The notes below the pieces were generated by a model. The model searched no databases and was not told where the DNA came from. It worked only from the letters and a program-made list of their open reading frames with translations. Of a stretch of DNA of 64,000 nt, positions 50,548 to 62,690 are shown one piece after another. This DNA comes from Hydra vulgaris. Its lineage: Eukaryota; Cnidaria; Hydrozoa; Anthoathecata; Hydridae. The first letter of the stretch is position 1, and every line of letters starts with the position of its first letter. The position numbers and the translations under genes were made by a program. Location: contig NC_088934.1 in NCBI RefSeq assembly GCF_038396675.1, positions 39,607,001 through 39,671,000 of the forward strand. The letters run 5' to 3'.

Positions 50548-50623
50548 CGAGGTGTAAGCAATATTGACACATAACTGCTTCCAGTATGTAAACAATATTA
50601 GGTCAATACTGCTTGCCACTCGG
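50548..50623. mobile_element. Small hairpin MITE with CGAGTGGCAAGCAGTATTGAC-type ends
   Basis: CGAGGTGTAAGCAATATTGA at the left is an imperfect inverse of TCAATACTGCTTGCCACTCG at the right; the loop is about 30 bp. CGGG follows at the right border. Confidence 0.8.
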
Positions 50624-53164
50624 GTATACTATAAATTCAACTCCCATTTCATATTGCTTTATTCATAATTCATTGTCATCTAAACTAAAAAGTGTAATTG
50701 AAATAAATGTTTAAAATTATTCTTCTCGAAAATTTTCTTTTTAAAAGAGCTTCAATACTTATCCTATTTTTTGAAAAAGTTCAAAAAAGAATAGGATTAT
50801 CTGGAAAGTCTTAATAGATTCAGATATTTCTAGATAGTGTCTAAATTATCTGGACTAGTCTTGACTAAATATCTAGAAAACATGCAATTTAGTGATCTAT
50901 TAACGTAGTTAGTAAAAAACATAACAAAAAAAAATACTAGCACATGCTTATGTAAGTATTTTTGTATTTTGTTTTATATTTTTCTGAAAATAAAGTGTAT
51001 ACTTTTTAAAGTATTGTTTGAAGAATTCACTTACACCTTATAGATGTAAATTATTAATTTCTAATGGCACCTTTTTATAAACTCAATATAACTTATTGTC
51101 AAGTTCAAAATAACTACGGTTTAACTGGGTGTTTACTTGGTCAATCTTTATTTGCTCATTCCATTCATTTAAAGTTGTGCAGAAGTCATGTATTAAACAA
51201 AATGTTGTAACAATATTGATCACGTATTTAACTGTTGCATCTAATATCTTTAAAAAAGATTGAAATTGAGCTTTTAATCTTCCCAATGCCTTCACTACTC
51301 GACAATTACAAAAATAAACGATTTTCTATACAAGGGTTTCCACAAACTCAGTAAATCTTTGCTGGCCAATTCTAAAGGAAATATGCTGAATTACTGAGAA
51401 TTAGAGTTTTTAACTCATTAGGATAAGTTTGTAGATAAATTGGTTTTACCCAGACACTTTTTATACAAGTAATTTTTAAACAAGAATTTTATACAACAAT
51501 TTTTATACAAGAATTTTTAAAAACCCTAGAACCGTATGATTTATAAGTCCATTAAACAAAAATAACTCTCTATAAGTAATTTCTGTCAGATAACCCCTGT
51601 AAAATAATGGAGTTCTATTCTTTTTTGTTAATATAGTTTTCTATAGTATTTTATATTTACATTGAATTTTTATGAGAAAACTTTTTTCAATTTTGACAAG
51701 AAATAGATAGTCTGGTCACTCGAGCCCTAATCACTTTATTTTTCTAATATTCCAGGAACTGATAGCACCAAGTTTAAAAACGCTGAACAAATTTTATGGT
51801 GAATTTAAAATCAAAGCATTATTTTTTTTTTTTGGATAATGATACTCTTTTTGAAGACGAAAAATATATTAAAGATGTAGATGCCTTAGTGTTGGAGTTA
51901 TTATTCTAACTAATGAGTATAAGCATATTTTCTTGTACAATTTGACTTGAGAAGTCAAAAACATACTTTATTACATGCAAAGAACTAAAAAAGTGATGTG
52001 AGACCTAATGAATTGGCTTATATTGAGACCCAAAAAGTTAGTTTAGAAGAATTTTTTGATGGATACAAAAATATCAAAAACATTTCTAAACACTACAATT
52101 TCATTGGTAATGCAGGAAAATTGAAAACAAATCTATTAAAGTAACTCTAAATTATATTTTAAAAGATTTTTTTTTTATCAACTATTTGTGTAATTTAAAT
52201 AAAAAAAATCTCAAATCATTCTTTGAACTCGTAAAATTTATTTGAACAGCAACATTTTTTTTTGTATAAGAACTCATGAAATACATGACATCTAATACAC
52301 GAGACAATTTTCTTTAAGTTTTAACTTTTTTTTTTTGCACTTTACTATTGTAAATAACATTATTGTAAACTTTACGATTACATACCAAAGATGTCTTACT
52401 AGGCATTCAAATTCAATTATTACAGTATTCCTTTGGGTTTAATAATGCAAAATCCTAAAACTTTGTGACCTGGTCATTTTTAAACCAGTTCGTAAACGTG
52501 ATGGCGACAAGCAAAAACTAGTATATTTCTGGTCTAGTTTTTTACTCAAAAAGTACACAAGCTTCTTTCAAACTTTCTGTATCAGACGTAGTGTGCACAG
52601 CACATTATTTGTACTTTGTCAATGAGGTTCTAGTCATAAAGTGCGTTTAAGACAGCTTTAGCTTGATTTTGGACGGAAAAACTCATTAGTCAGGATACAG
52701 CCGGACCTTCTTAGTTAGAATTTTTATTAGAAATTGAGGCAGTATTTTTCCATCCCAGTGAACAGTCATCATTTTCGACATATTATTCTGACATATAAAT
52801 CTGTTTTTATGGATTGGATGGGAAAGTTTCCTCAAGGTTTTCATCAGAGCTCGGATACTCAAAGAAGATCATCAGGTCTTGTCACAGAGAAACCGCTATT
52901 GAAAAAATTCGAACGCTTTTTTTTTATTTATTTTTTTATTTTTATATTTTTTAATGGTTATTTCCTTATGTTATGGTGTTTACGGCTTGCATCAATCAAA
53001 TTACTATGCCTTCCGAATAGCCGACTCATTCGAACATTGATGTCCATAATTTACTAGATAAATCACTTGCGCACACTGAATCTAGTTTGTCGAAAATAAT
53101 CATTAAATCTTATTTATCGCTATATATATTTTTCACTATATATCACTGAATATAATCAAAATAA
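50624..53164. other. Mostly unassigned region with transposase debris
   Basis: Holds the PIF/Harbinger fragment listed separately. Plus-strand segments at 51745-52140 read like a broken protein (GTDSTKFKNAEQILW, then FEDEKYIKDVDALVLELL, VSLEEFFDGYKNIKNISKHY), but I recognise no family. The 107-codon frame 52734-53057 is hydrophobic and T-run driven at its 3' half and is not convincing. Confidence 0.45.
51083..51325 (-). pseudogene. PIF/Harbinger transposase C-terminal fragment
   Basis: The minus-strand frame reads VVKALGRLKAQFQSFLKILD followed by ATVKYVINIVTTFCLIHDFC and LNEWNE. This matches the conserved C-terminal block of PIF/Harbinger DDE transposases, whose usual form is E.AFGRLK.RF..LL, then a D about 60 residues farther with C..LHN.C. 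Here Lys replaces the catalytic-region Glu and His-Asp replaces His-Asn. Only about 75 residues remain. Confidence 0.65.
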
Positions 53165-53177
53165 TTTCATTTCCAGA

Positions 53178-53326
53178 CTGAATATAATGCATTTCCAGGT
53201 TGTTCAAAAAGTTGTGCAAAAGGATCTAGAAAGCCATACGATGGTTATTGCTGTGTGTTAAGCCAAAATACCAAATTTCCATTAATACTTCTGACAAAAA
53301 AAAACACCAAACCACTGCCAAATATA
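53178..53326 (+). other. Possible cysteine-rich exon (GCSKSCAKG..YDGYCC)
   Basis: After TTTCATTTCCAG (acceptor-like, repeated 22 bp further as GCATTTCCAG), an open frame reads TEYNAFPGCSKSCAKGSRKP, YDGYCC and then VLSQNTKFP, ending at TAA near 53326. Four cysteines in about 20 residues with glycines resemble the core of small secreted disulfide-rich proteins. No donor, start codon, or neighbouring exon was identified, and the tail is A-rich. It may be a decayed exon or chance; I make no functional claim. Confidence 0.35.
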
Positions 53327-53599
53327 TAAATTAACGTTTACGCATCTAAAGACAAAAACGCCTAGTCATTACAAAAGGATCGTTCACCTCCAAACGTAGC
53401 CAACATACGTGTATTGGAAGATACGCATACATTCATTATTTTTTATTTTCTTTTTCTTATATATATATGTATTTTAATATTTTTGTATTTTTTTTTTTTA
53501 TTATTATTATTATTTTTTTTTTTGTTATGTTTTTATTCTTGTTATTTATTTATTTTTGTTTAATTTTTTTTATTACAAAATTAAATTTAATAGTAAAAG

Positions 53600-56230
53600 T
53601 ATATAGACTTCGTAATACAATATTATAAATTAAAACAAAAATAAACATACAATATTACAATAGAAGAGTTATAAAACTTAGAAATTAAAGCATGTTAAAT
53701 AATTCAGTAAAACTAAACATGTTAAATGATTGCTTGTTGATAAAAAAACAAACAAAAAAATAAATAAAAAAGAATATACATTAAATATATACATATACTA
53801 ATATAGATAAGGGATTTTCAAAAATTTAAAAGTAGATTAGTATATTTTCAGTTAAAAAAATAAGTTTTTTAAGATTTTGTTTAAAAGAACCAAAATTAGA
53901 TTCTTGAGAAAAATCTTTAGAAGTATTTTAAACTAAACTATTCCATAAAAATGGTCTGCGAAATGAAATAAAAAATTTTCCAAAATTAGTTCGAGAAAAT
54001 GGTTGTCGAATTAAATTATCGTTCCTTAAAATATATTTATTTCTATCTCTTTGTAAATACATGTTAAGAAAAGAAACAGGTGATAGGTGGGTCTTGCATT
54101 TATACATAAAACAAAGAATATTAAAAACATTTAACTCATATATATTGGGTGCTTTCATATCATATAATAAAGGGCTTGGCGTGAGCAAAACGGTCCTTGA
54201 AATTTATAAGGCGTGCTACATGCTTCTGTTGCTGATAGAGAGATTTAAGCTCTACCCCAAGCAATGTTTGCATATTTAATATGACAATGAATTAGCGAAT
54301 AATATAATTGAATGAAGATATGTTTATCAAGAACGTTTCTTATTTTGTATAAGATGTCTATACTCTTTGAAATTTTATTGCACAACTTAGCAATGTGGCT
54401 TTTCCAATTAAGATTTTCATCGATATATACGCCTAAAAATCTTGTCACATGAAATCTTTTAATAATTACGTTATCAATAAAAAGAAAGTGTAAGTTGTTA
54501 GGCAGCTGGTCCTTTTTACCATAAGAATGAAAAAAATCTATTTAGTTTTATCAATATTTAATGATAGTTTGTTTAATCTAAACCATTCGGAAATTTTGAC
54601 TAGTTCAATATTCATGTTGCTAAAAAATATAAAAATGTTGTTATGAGAAAGATATAAGTTAGAATCATCAGCAAACATAATTGTCATTAGGTTAGAAGCT
54701 TTTGGTATATCATTAATATATATTAGAAATAGGAGGGGTCCTAATATGGATCCTTGAGGAATTCCACATGAAATAATTTGCAAATTAGATGATACGTTAT
54801 CATCCACATAAACAAATTGTTTCCAAATATTTAGGTAATTTTTTAGCCAAGCTAATATATTTCCAGTAATTCCGTACCACTTCAACTTTTTAAAAAGAAT
54901 TTCGTGATCAAGATTATCAATAGCTTTTGCCAAGTCAATGAAAACACCTAAAGTAAATCGAGAATTTTCAAAAGAGTCAGATATATTTCTTGTAAATTGT
55001 AGAATGGCATGTTCAGTGGAACTGTTTTTTTGAAATCCATATTGATTGCTGTATAATAAATTGTTTATAGTAAAATGATTATAAATTTTATTGTACAAAA
55101 TTCTTTCTAAAACTTTAGAGAATACAGAAAGTAGTGAAATTGGACGATAGTTACTTAAATTCTCAACCTTTTAATATTGGTATGACTTTTGTTAATTTTA
55201 GAGCTTGTGAAAAAATTCCCTGTTTAATTGATATTAAAAAAATCCTAAAGAGTATATCTTTTAAAACATCAAATGAACTTATAATAATGTTGCCGTTAAT
55301 ACCATCAGGGCCTACTGCTTTGTTAGATTTTAACATTTTAAAGGCAATTTTAAACTCTTCAAAAGATAATTCAAAAGAGTTCAAGTTAGAGTTTAGAGGG
55401 AAACATAGAACATTCATTAAACTGTTTGCTATAGGAATTTTTTTTGCAAGATTTGGTCCTACAGACACAAAATATTTATTAAACTCTTCCGTAATTTGTC
55501 TTTTATCATAAAAAAATTCATTATTATGTTTAACCACGTTTGGCAAAGGGCGAGATTTACATTTTTTGCTGCCAGTAATTTCTCTTATTATAAACCAAGT
55601 GCGTTTAAAAATAAATTTATATTAATCTAGTAAATTTAAATAGTTTACATTTTAAGTTATTAATGCATAATTTTTGTTTAATTTTTGAAGACTTTCGCAA
55701 ACCCTTTGTAATCCTAGGCGATTTAATACTTTTAGCGTTGAGATTTAAATTAACTTCAGGGAAATTAGTGTCGTAAATATCATAGAAAGTTTTAAAAAAG
55801 GAGTTATAAACTAAGTTTGTATTATCAGAGGCGTTAATAATGCTCCAATCAATAAGAGATAATTGTTCTTTAAAAGATTCAAGGTTTTTATTTGTAAAAA
55901 TGCGCTTTTTGAAAACTCGTTTTTCATTAGGAAATAATTTATCATCTATATTTATAGAAAGAAAAAGGAAAATAATTAGATATGTCATTTTTAATTATGC
56001 CTTTTTATAAGGATTCGTAAAAATATCAGTGGTTAAAATATTATCAATTAAAGAAGCACTTGATTGAGTAATTTTTGTCGGTTTGCTAATCAAAGGAATC
56101 GCACCATTTTCAAAAATGTCATTATAAAACCTTTCAATGTTATTATTGACGTGGTATTGAAAACAATCTAAATTCAGATTACCCAATAAGTAGATAAATT
56201 TGTTTTTATGGCTACTTTTTTTAACGTTTT
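53600..56230 (-). mobile_element. LINE copy 4: second LINE lineage, 5'-truncated
   Basis: Minus-strand element: endonuclease C-terminus (56186-55995), linker (55988-55617), reverse transcriptase (55546-54538), thumb and tail (54448-53928), and an A/T-rich 3' UTR to about 53600. The protein is clearly diverged from copies 1-3, and the fragment at 59740-60600 belongs to the same lineage. About five frame breaks separate the pieces. Confidence 0.87.
53928..56186 (-). pseudogene. LINE copy 4 ORF2 remnant
   Basis: The endonuclease tail has MGNLNLDCF and LISKPTKITQSSASLIDNIL. The linker has SPRITKGLRKSSKIKQKL. The polymerase has LKSNKAVGPDGING (55300), NQYGFQKNSSTEHAILQF, GVFIDLAKAIDNLDHEILFK (motif A, with Ile for Phe), SCGIPQGSILGPLLFLIYIN and MFADDSNLYL (about 54660), then KLSLNIDKTK to 54538. 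The thumb at 54448-54245 reads FLGVYIDENLNWKSHIAKLC, and IQLYYSLIHCHIKYANIAWG follows. The C-terminus has LNVFNILCFMYKCKT and PFLWNSL. Catalytic Asp residues are all kept, but frames break between pieces. Confidence 0.87.
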
Positions 56231-56632
56231 CTAGTGCCTACTAGGAAGAACCAAGCTCTTGAAAAACTCAATAACTTGTTAACTACGCGCCCTAACACCA
56301 ACCATATATCATAAATACACCAACCAAAGAAAAGTTTACTTATAGTTTTTAACAATTCAATTTCAAATAATAAATTTTTTAGTTATAAACGAATGATTTA
56401 GCCGTTGTCTTTTTTTAGTTTCCGCGTTTTTATTTGTTTATTTTTAACCATGTCTTTAAATGTAACTTTTTTTTATTTTTTTTATATTTGTATAAGGTAT
56501 AAAAAATAAAATTTGTATTAGGAATAAGAATAATTAAAAAACTTTTATTATATATTTAAGTCATGTGAATAACAGAATAAAATATATCTTTACATAACAA
56601 TGCTAATATACCTTTATCAATAAACTAATTTG
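56231..56632. other. 3' flank of gene B
   Basis: A/T-rich spacer. On the minus strand an AATAAA (complement of 56544-56549) lies about 85 bp after gene B's stop and could be its polyadenylation signal. Confidence 0.5.
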
Positions 56633-56806
56633 TCAATTTTTATAATTCCATTTATAAACCATAATTGTTGCTTCTTTACCAACAAGCATTGGTCCTAAGT
56701 TAGCGTCTTGGCTAGGCCAACAACCAGAGGATTCACCATCTCGTTCGTAGTTGATATCAAGTGTTGACCCAGTCCAACATTCTCCCCAGTATGCAATACC
56801 AAAGTA
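56633..56806 (-). CDS. Gene B, terminal exon
   Basis: The acceptor TTTTTCAAG precedes 56806. The exon codes for 57 residues and a TGA at 56635-56633, starting YFGIAYWGECWTG and including NYERDGESSGCW and LGPMLVGKEATIMVYK. It is in phase 0 with the previous exon across a 155-bp intron. It matches gene A's terminal exon in length (three codons longer at the end), in all cysteines and in about three quarters of residues. Confidence 0.87.
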   Translation of the reverse strand, partial: YFGIAYWGECWTGSTLDINYERDGESSGCWPSQDANLGPMLVGKEATIMVYKWNYKN

Positions 56807-56961
56807 CTTGAAAAATAAAACTTATGCTTAATTTGAAACTCAGTTAGTAAAGAAACAGAAAAAAAACAAAAAAATCAATTTAAAAAAATATAAAAAACTT
56901 ATATAAACATAATGAATTGTGAATAATTTTTTAATTTTATTGAATAGAATAGGTCACTAAC

Positions 56962-57125
56962 TTCAAAGTTGTTATTTTTAACAAAAGATGAGCATAATTC
57001 AGTTATATTTTTGAAGCTGCCATATCTGTTATTCCAATTAATAAAAGAGCGGTAGTTTACAAGCGTTGTAAACAATCGCATTCCAGCAATCATTCCAAAG
57101 TCGTTATAACAACCAACCCTTGAGA
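56962..57125 (-). CDS. Gene B, second visible exon
   Basis: The acceptor TTTTTAAAG precedes 57125 and the donor GAA/GTTAGTGAC follows 56962. Its 164 nt and phases are identical to gene A's 25532-25695 exon. The peptide begins SRVGCYNDFG and includes NYRSFINWNN and ITELCSSFVKNNNFE. Conservation of VGCYNDFG, the NYRS/SYRS..NWNN block and the single later Cys supports a real shared domain. Confidence 0.87.
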
Positions 57126-58165
57126 CTTTAAAAATAATTTTGGTTAGGAATATTTGTATGAAACTTCATGAACTTTTGTAACTTTAATACAAAAATTGAA
57201 AACAAAAAAAATGTTAAACTTATGACAATTTTGAAATAATAACAAAAACGCTATGTTATAAGAACGAAAAAAACTTACTCTGTGGATGCATTGAAACTAA
57301 AAGCAAATAATTTAGAACAATAATTAATAATATCAAATATATTGATACATAGATAGATATATTATATATCGATACATAGATAGAAACAATTAATAATATC
57401 ATATATATAGAATTAATAATATCAAATATATATTGATACATAGATAGAAATAATTAATAATATCAAATATGTAGATACATAGAGATAAATAGATAGATAT
57501 TAATTTCGGCAATTAAACAACAAACCGCTGAGCAGGATAGAGCCACGACACTCGTAAAGATAGAGTATGCGAGGTACAACAAACAGTATTGCATGCAGAG
57601 AAAAGAATTCTTTACAAACTTTGTTGTAAAGAATATCTATACGACACAGTTCATAAATTTTTGTATTAGTAACTGATTTTTATGCAAAAACTCTATAAAA
57701 CTCTGGTTTTTTTTAGAACTAAATTTATATACTTTTGGTCGAAAAAATGAGTTCATTTACATATGAAACCCAGCATGCAAAAAAGGGTGATGCTGGATAA
57801 CTTTTTTTAAAAGGTAAATGAAACCAATGGTTTTTTTAGTTACTTTTAAATCAAAGTTTATCTAATTATTATTCAAGAAACATGGGATACCAAAATTTAT
57901 AACAAATGTTCAAATTTTTAGGCATTAAATGAATTAGCATATTCAAATTTATAGTTATTTAAGAGTTCTTCGTTTTTATTGTTACTTTATGTTTGCAGTT
58001 ACTTCTTTGTTTTAGGGTTACTTATCTGAAAAACTTTATATTACATTTGCTTGAATTAAACAATCACATTTTTTGTCATAGGACTTTTTACATCATATGA
58101 TTTATATTATTTAAACAAACTAATAAAACACTTTCGATATTAATGATAAAACAAAATGAAAATAC
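57126..58165 (-). other. Gene B intron (1.04 kb) with a GATA-type minisatellite
   Basis: Compared with the homologous 13.3-kb intron of gene A, this one contains no transposon that I recognise. At 57296-57500 a unit like AATTAATAATATCAAATATA followed by TTGATACATAGATAGA repeats about four times. Confidence 0.75.
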
Positions 58166-58320
58166 CTGAACGGCACTTTGTTAACGGGTCAATCCACCCG
58201 TCTCTACATATGATAGTTCCGTTATTACTGCATGTGTAGTGTCCGTTTATATCATCATCGTGTTCAACACAAATTTTTTCGGTACAATAAGGTGGCTTAA
58301 AATTGTCATCGCAATTTAAA
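58166..58320 (-). CDS. Gene B, EGF-like exon
   Basis: The acceptor ATTTTGAAG precedes 58320 and the donor TTCAG/GTATTTTC follows 58166. It encodes a six-cysteine EGF-like module with NCDDN, CVEHDDDINGHYTC and GTIICRDGWIDPLTKC. It is the counterpart of gene A's 12098-12255 exon, with the same phases and one codon fewer. Synonymous differences dominate in the DDDINGHYTC stretch, which suggests purifying selection on both genes. Upstream exons, including any signal peptide, were not identified between here and the window end. Confidence 0.84.
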
Positions 58321-59735
58321 CTTCAAAATAAAAAACAGAAAAGTTAAACTTGAAATTTGACTGCTATTTAAGTTATGCTTTAAAAAAAAAATTATTTAAT
58401 ACTATTTTTTTTATAGTTTATAAAATGTTGTTACATTTCAACGTAAATTTATTAAGTATTAATCGTTTATATTGTTAGTGAACTTTTATTTTACATCGAA
58501 ATTTATTTCGATGGATTTAGAAAATTGGGAATAGCCAAATAAAGTGTTTTTTTAAAAGTAAAAATAAAGTGTGTGTTTTGTGCGTGTGTGTTTTTTTATA
58601 TATATGTATTGGAAAGAATATAAGTTATAGCGGTTATATTATGTCAAAAATTAAGAAGATGCAATATCATTTGTAGTTTGGAAGAATTAATGCTTTTCAA
58701 ATCTTATAAACAGCTATTTTCCAAATAATTTCATTTTGATGGTTTGGCTCATAATTGAAAATTTTGACGCCTGTGATTTTATTCTGCTCAAATGATAGCT
58801 GTTGTTGGTATTTGATTAAAGATTTTATTTAGAGAAAAAGCCGCTGTAAAAATGTCTTTATATACAGAAACAGATTTTCAATATTAAAAATTTGCATATT
58901 GGATGTAACATGTTTTCAAATTTTTTGGCATATGTCGATGATATTGTCCTTAAAAAAATAATAATTATAAAAATATTGGTATTTAAAATGAATTAAAGTT
59001 TATATCTTAAGTTTGTATGTTCAGTATGTTGAAATGAATTAAGGTATATTAAGGTATTAACCTAAATCAAGGGAGAATTTGCTTAATCTCGTCAAGAAAT
59101 GACTTGCTTTACATGCGTGGTTTTTTAAGATTTGTTATTTTAATAATTTTGTTTTGCATGTTTGGCCCGTATAATGTTAACGTAGGAAAGATAACAATAG
59201 ATAAGACAGAAGTCAAGCATTTTTCGATATTTATTATCAAAAAAGTCTCTTGATTTTTATAATACCCTAGTAAAAGATTTTTGTTTCATTGAGACAACAT
59301 ATTTTCTTCATTCATTCAAACAAATGATACTTATATCTTCTTATGAAATTTTTTTTTTTTTTTGATTTCTTTCCAAAAATCTCAGAACGTGAGAAATCAA
59401 AACGTGCGAATAATAAAAATAAGAATTTAAAAAGAAAAATACCAACATAATCACACAAAAGCAGTTCGTATGCTCTGGTATATATGCCCTGGTTAAATCA
59501 CAGTCATTTTTGCTTGTCTGTTAATCAATTAAACTGTTTCTTTGAGTTCTTATATTTTTATATTTTTTATTGGAATAACTCCATTTCATGATATCTTTTT
59601 TATTCTACAAAAATCTTGTTTTGGATTATTTATGCAAAATTAAGCCGTCATTATCTCCAACATAAATTTTTTAGCGCAAACTAATTGTTGAATCAATCGA
59701 TAAAAAAATTTAACCGCTCTCTGTTCCTCCAGATG
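58321..59735. other. Unassigned region upstream of gene B's visible exons
   Basis: Probably an upstream intron of gene B. Nothing coding was recognised. Confidence 0.45.
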
Positions 59736-59739
59736 ATCT

Positions 59740-60600
59740 TTGTTGTTAACTTTTACTAGTTTTCTTGGCATTTATCTTGATGAGAATGTTACATGGAAAC
59801 CGCATATTGACTACATTTGCACTAAAGTTTCTAAAAATATAGGAGTGCTTTATAAGTCAAGAAATTATTTAAACAAAATCATTTTAATCCAACTCTATTA
59901 CTCATTTATACATAGTTATATTAACTATGCAAGTATTGCTTGGGGAAATACAAACAAAAGTAAGTTGGCTACTCTTTATCATCGTCAGAAACATGCAATA
60001 CGCTTAGTTTGTTTTGAAAATCGACTTCGCATTCAATGTTTTTATTTAAAAATATAAAAGTACTTAATATTTATGAAGTGAATGTGTATAAAATATTATG
60101 TTTTATGTTTACCTTAATAAAAAAAAAAGTATACACTAAGAAATGATAACTCACTCTATAAACCCTTTTGTCGAATAAAATTCAATCAGTTCTGTATAGC
60201 TTATCGTGCACTAAATCTCTGGAACAAAATCACTTTACCTAATTTTGATTTATCAATTACCTTCCCAGTCTTTAAAAAAAATCAAAAGAATTCATTCTTT
60301 TTAATGACAATATTTTGAAATACTTTTAAAAATAAGAAATTTATATAAATACGCTCTTTTGTTTTTGTATTTTGTCATTTTTATTTGTTTATATTTATTA
60401 ATAGCTTAAGTTATATTTTATTATAGCGATTTATGGTTCTGGCGACAAGATCATTAGATCTTTTATCAGATACCAAGTTTTTATTTAAACTTTCTTTTTG
60501 TTATTTTATTTTTAATTTTATTGATGTGGTGATTATATTCTCTATTATAATTTATTAAAAGTATAAAAATTTTAATATTTGTAAATGTAAAACTTTATAT
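59740..60600 (+). mobile_element. LINE 3' fragment of the copy 4 lineage
   Basis: Only the thumb, C-terminus and 3' UTR of ORF2 are present: SFLGIYLDENVTWKPHIDYI, IQLYYSFIHSYINYASIAWG and LYHRQKHAIRLVCFENRLRI in one frame to 60057, then YTLRNDNSLYKPFCRIKFNQ and ALNLWNKITLPNFD in others. Severe 5' truncation is normal for LINE insertions. It ends near 60600 in an A-rich tail. Confidence 0.85.
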
Positions 60601-60811
60601 TAAAAAAAAGAGGACAATTTATACATACAAAATGTATGTATGTATGTGTGCATATATATGTGTGTGCGTAAGTGTGTGTATTTATATATGTGTTTACATG
60701 CAAACAATAAAAAAAAAATTAAAAAAAAAAAATTTATCAGACCTGAACACATAGGTCAAAACAGCAATTTCTTAGTATCTTTATTGATTGTCAAGAACTT
60801 GAGACGATTTA

Positions 60812-61268
60812 AAAGAAGAAGAAGAAGAAGAAGAAGAAGAAGAAGAAGAAGAAGCAGAAGAAGAAGAAGAAGAAGAAGAAGAAGAAGAAGAAGAAGAAGA
60901 AGAAGAAGAAGAAGAAGAAGAAGAAGAAGAAGAAGAAGAAGAAGAAGAAGAAGAAGAAGAAGAAGAAGAAGAAGAAGAAGAAGAAGAAGAAGAAGAAGAA
61001 GGAAGAAGGAAGAAGAAGAAGAAGAAGAAGAAGAAGAAGAAGAAGAAGAAGAAGAAGAAGAAGAAGAAGAAGAAGAAGAAGAAGAAGAAGAAGAAGAAGA
61101 AGAAGAGAAGAAGAAGAAGAAGAAGAAGAAGAAGAAGAAGAAGAAGAAGAAGAAGAAGAAGAAGAAGAAGAAGAAGAAGAAGAAGAAGAAGAAGAAGAAG
61201 AAGAAGAAGAAGAAGAAGAAGAAGAAGAAGAAGAAGAAGAAGAAGAAGAAGAAGAAGAAGAAGAAGAA
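60812..61268. repeat. (GAA)n tract, about 457 bp, all-purine top strand
   Basis: Nearly uninterrupted AAG trinucleotide repeat, with one GCAG near 60853, GGAAGAAGGAAG near 61001-61012 and a frame-changing GAGAAG near 61105. The long Arg/Glu/Lys homopolymer ORF across it is an artefact of the repeat. Confidence 0.98.
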
Positions 61269-61589
61269 AAAATGAAGTGTTATTTTATTAAAACTGAAAA
61301 ACGAACATTACGATGAAAGGAGAAAAGATTAATAATTTCTTAAAAAACTGAAGATTTGGATGTTTAACAACTAATAATAATTGTGAATTTGAACAAAATT
61401 GTAACCGGATATAAAAACTCGAAAAACAAATTTCTAAGTAAAGACACACAAGCTCTGCAAGTAAACATTTTCACCACAAACAAGTTATAATGATAAAAAT
61501 GTAAACTATGTAAACTATATTATGGAAATATAATAAATAAAAACTAAAAAAAAAAAAAAAAAAATTGTACAGTGAACTAATACATTTTT
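61269..61589. other. Unassigned A/T-rich spacer
   Basis: No feature recognised apart from an A run at 61547-61563. Confidence 0.45.
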
Positions 61590-62290
61590 TGAAACCGTCT
61601 AAATGTCGATTTAGTCGAATAATGGAAATAATCTTTTTTTAATAAAAATAACAAAGTAATTTATATTTGTTTTCTATTTTTCAACATCACATCATTTAAA
61701 AAATAATGTAGCAAAAAAAAAGAGAGCATGGGCGCTTCAACAACGAGATTATATTCCCAGAAACCATTGATATAGGGACCTCCTTCAATACTTGCTAAAT
61801 ATCAAAAAGTCTATTCATTCATATTTACTATGTTATTGTATAGACGACAATTAAATTTTGGAGCTTCGCGATTTAATTTTGCCTCATGGCTACGAGCCTT
61901 TTATTAGGCCTATAATTAAATATAAGTGTTGCTAAACCAGTCAGTATTTGGTCCTTAAAAGACGTCTTTTAAACGCTTAAAAGATGTCTTCTTCGACCAA
62001 ATGCCGGCTGGGAACCTGCTATGAATTTTATAAAACCTTAAGAAAGTACATAAAAAAACAGTATACAATAGTAAATATATAATACTACATGCTACTCTTA
62101 TCAAATAAACAAACAAAAGTTTAAAGTTCAAAAAATTCAACTGAATAAAAAGATATATGGATTACAAGTTTAGCACTCGAATAAATTGACTTTTAATCGA
62201 TTAGTAGAAAATTAATAGTCAATTGAATCGGCTTATCGATTTTTTAAAGTTTACTAATTTTGATTTATGATTAGTCAACTTTTGGCAAAA
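61590..62290 (-). mobile_element. Degraded inverted copy of the TAGTGTTG-type MITE
   Basis: The block GGAGCTTCGCGATTTAATTT (61860) is the inverse of AAATTAAGTTGCGAAGCTCC in the element at 15034-15889. TCGATTTAGTCGAATA-like subterminal motifs occur at both sides (61600-61620 and 62178-62240). Exact ends are not preserved. Confidence 0.65.
61939..62013. mobile_element. Small hairpin MITE with GCCGGCTGGGA end
   Basis: CCAGTCAGTATTTGGTCCTT at the left is an imperfect inverse of CGACCAAATGCCGGCTGGGA at the right, with paired AAAAGACGTC/GATGTCTT inside. The right end is the same TGCCGGCTGGGA as the border at 44090-44101. It is nested in the degraded MITE copy. Confidence 0.8.
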
Positions 62291-62379
62291 AAATGATAAA
62301 ATTTTTTTGTACTATGCTCAACTAGACTTATATTTGTTGATAAATTTTAAATTTGATAGTTTGATCTAAAAAAAACTAT

Positions 62380-62690
62380 GACCATATAAAAAGTGCAACC
62401 CCCTCAATTTGAGGGGAAGGGGGTTTAAACTTTATATGGTCATAATTTTTGAACATTGAAATATTTTACCATGAAATTTAAATTTTATTATGAATATAAG
62501 TCTAGTTAAGAATAGTACAAAAAATGTTTTGTCACTTGTTGCTCTCACCTTTTGGACTGAGGGGCTAAAATTTTGAGACTTTCTTGTTCCCAGGCTCCAA
62601 TCATCGCATTATTTTTGCAAATCATCCTTAGTTGACATAAGTATTAACATATTAATGTTTGGAGTTTGCTCCATGTATTTTAGCTCATAA
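62380..62690 (-). repeat. Degraded inverted relative of the CAGGGGCGGATCC MITE interior
   Basis: Shared with 38210-38560 in the opposite sense: GGAGTTTGCTCCATGT, GGCTCCAATCATCGCA-like, and TTGTTGCTCTCA. The terminal CAGGGGCGG ends are missing. A small stem pairs ATGACCATATAAA (62380) with TTTATATGGTCAT (62440). Confidence 0.65.

Noticed and set aside
52734..53057. 107-codon plus-strand ORF
   Set aside because: The hydrophobic half comes from T runs; no motif, splice context or homology recognised.
55134..55511. 125-codon plus-strand ORF
   Set aside because: Antisense shadow of the LINE copy 4 reverse transcriptase.
60640..61275. 211-codon ORF of Arg, Glu and Lys homopolymers
   Set aside because: Produced by the (GAA)n tract; the residue changes where single-base interruptions shift the frame.
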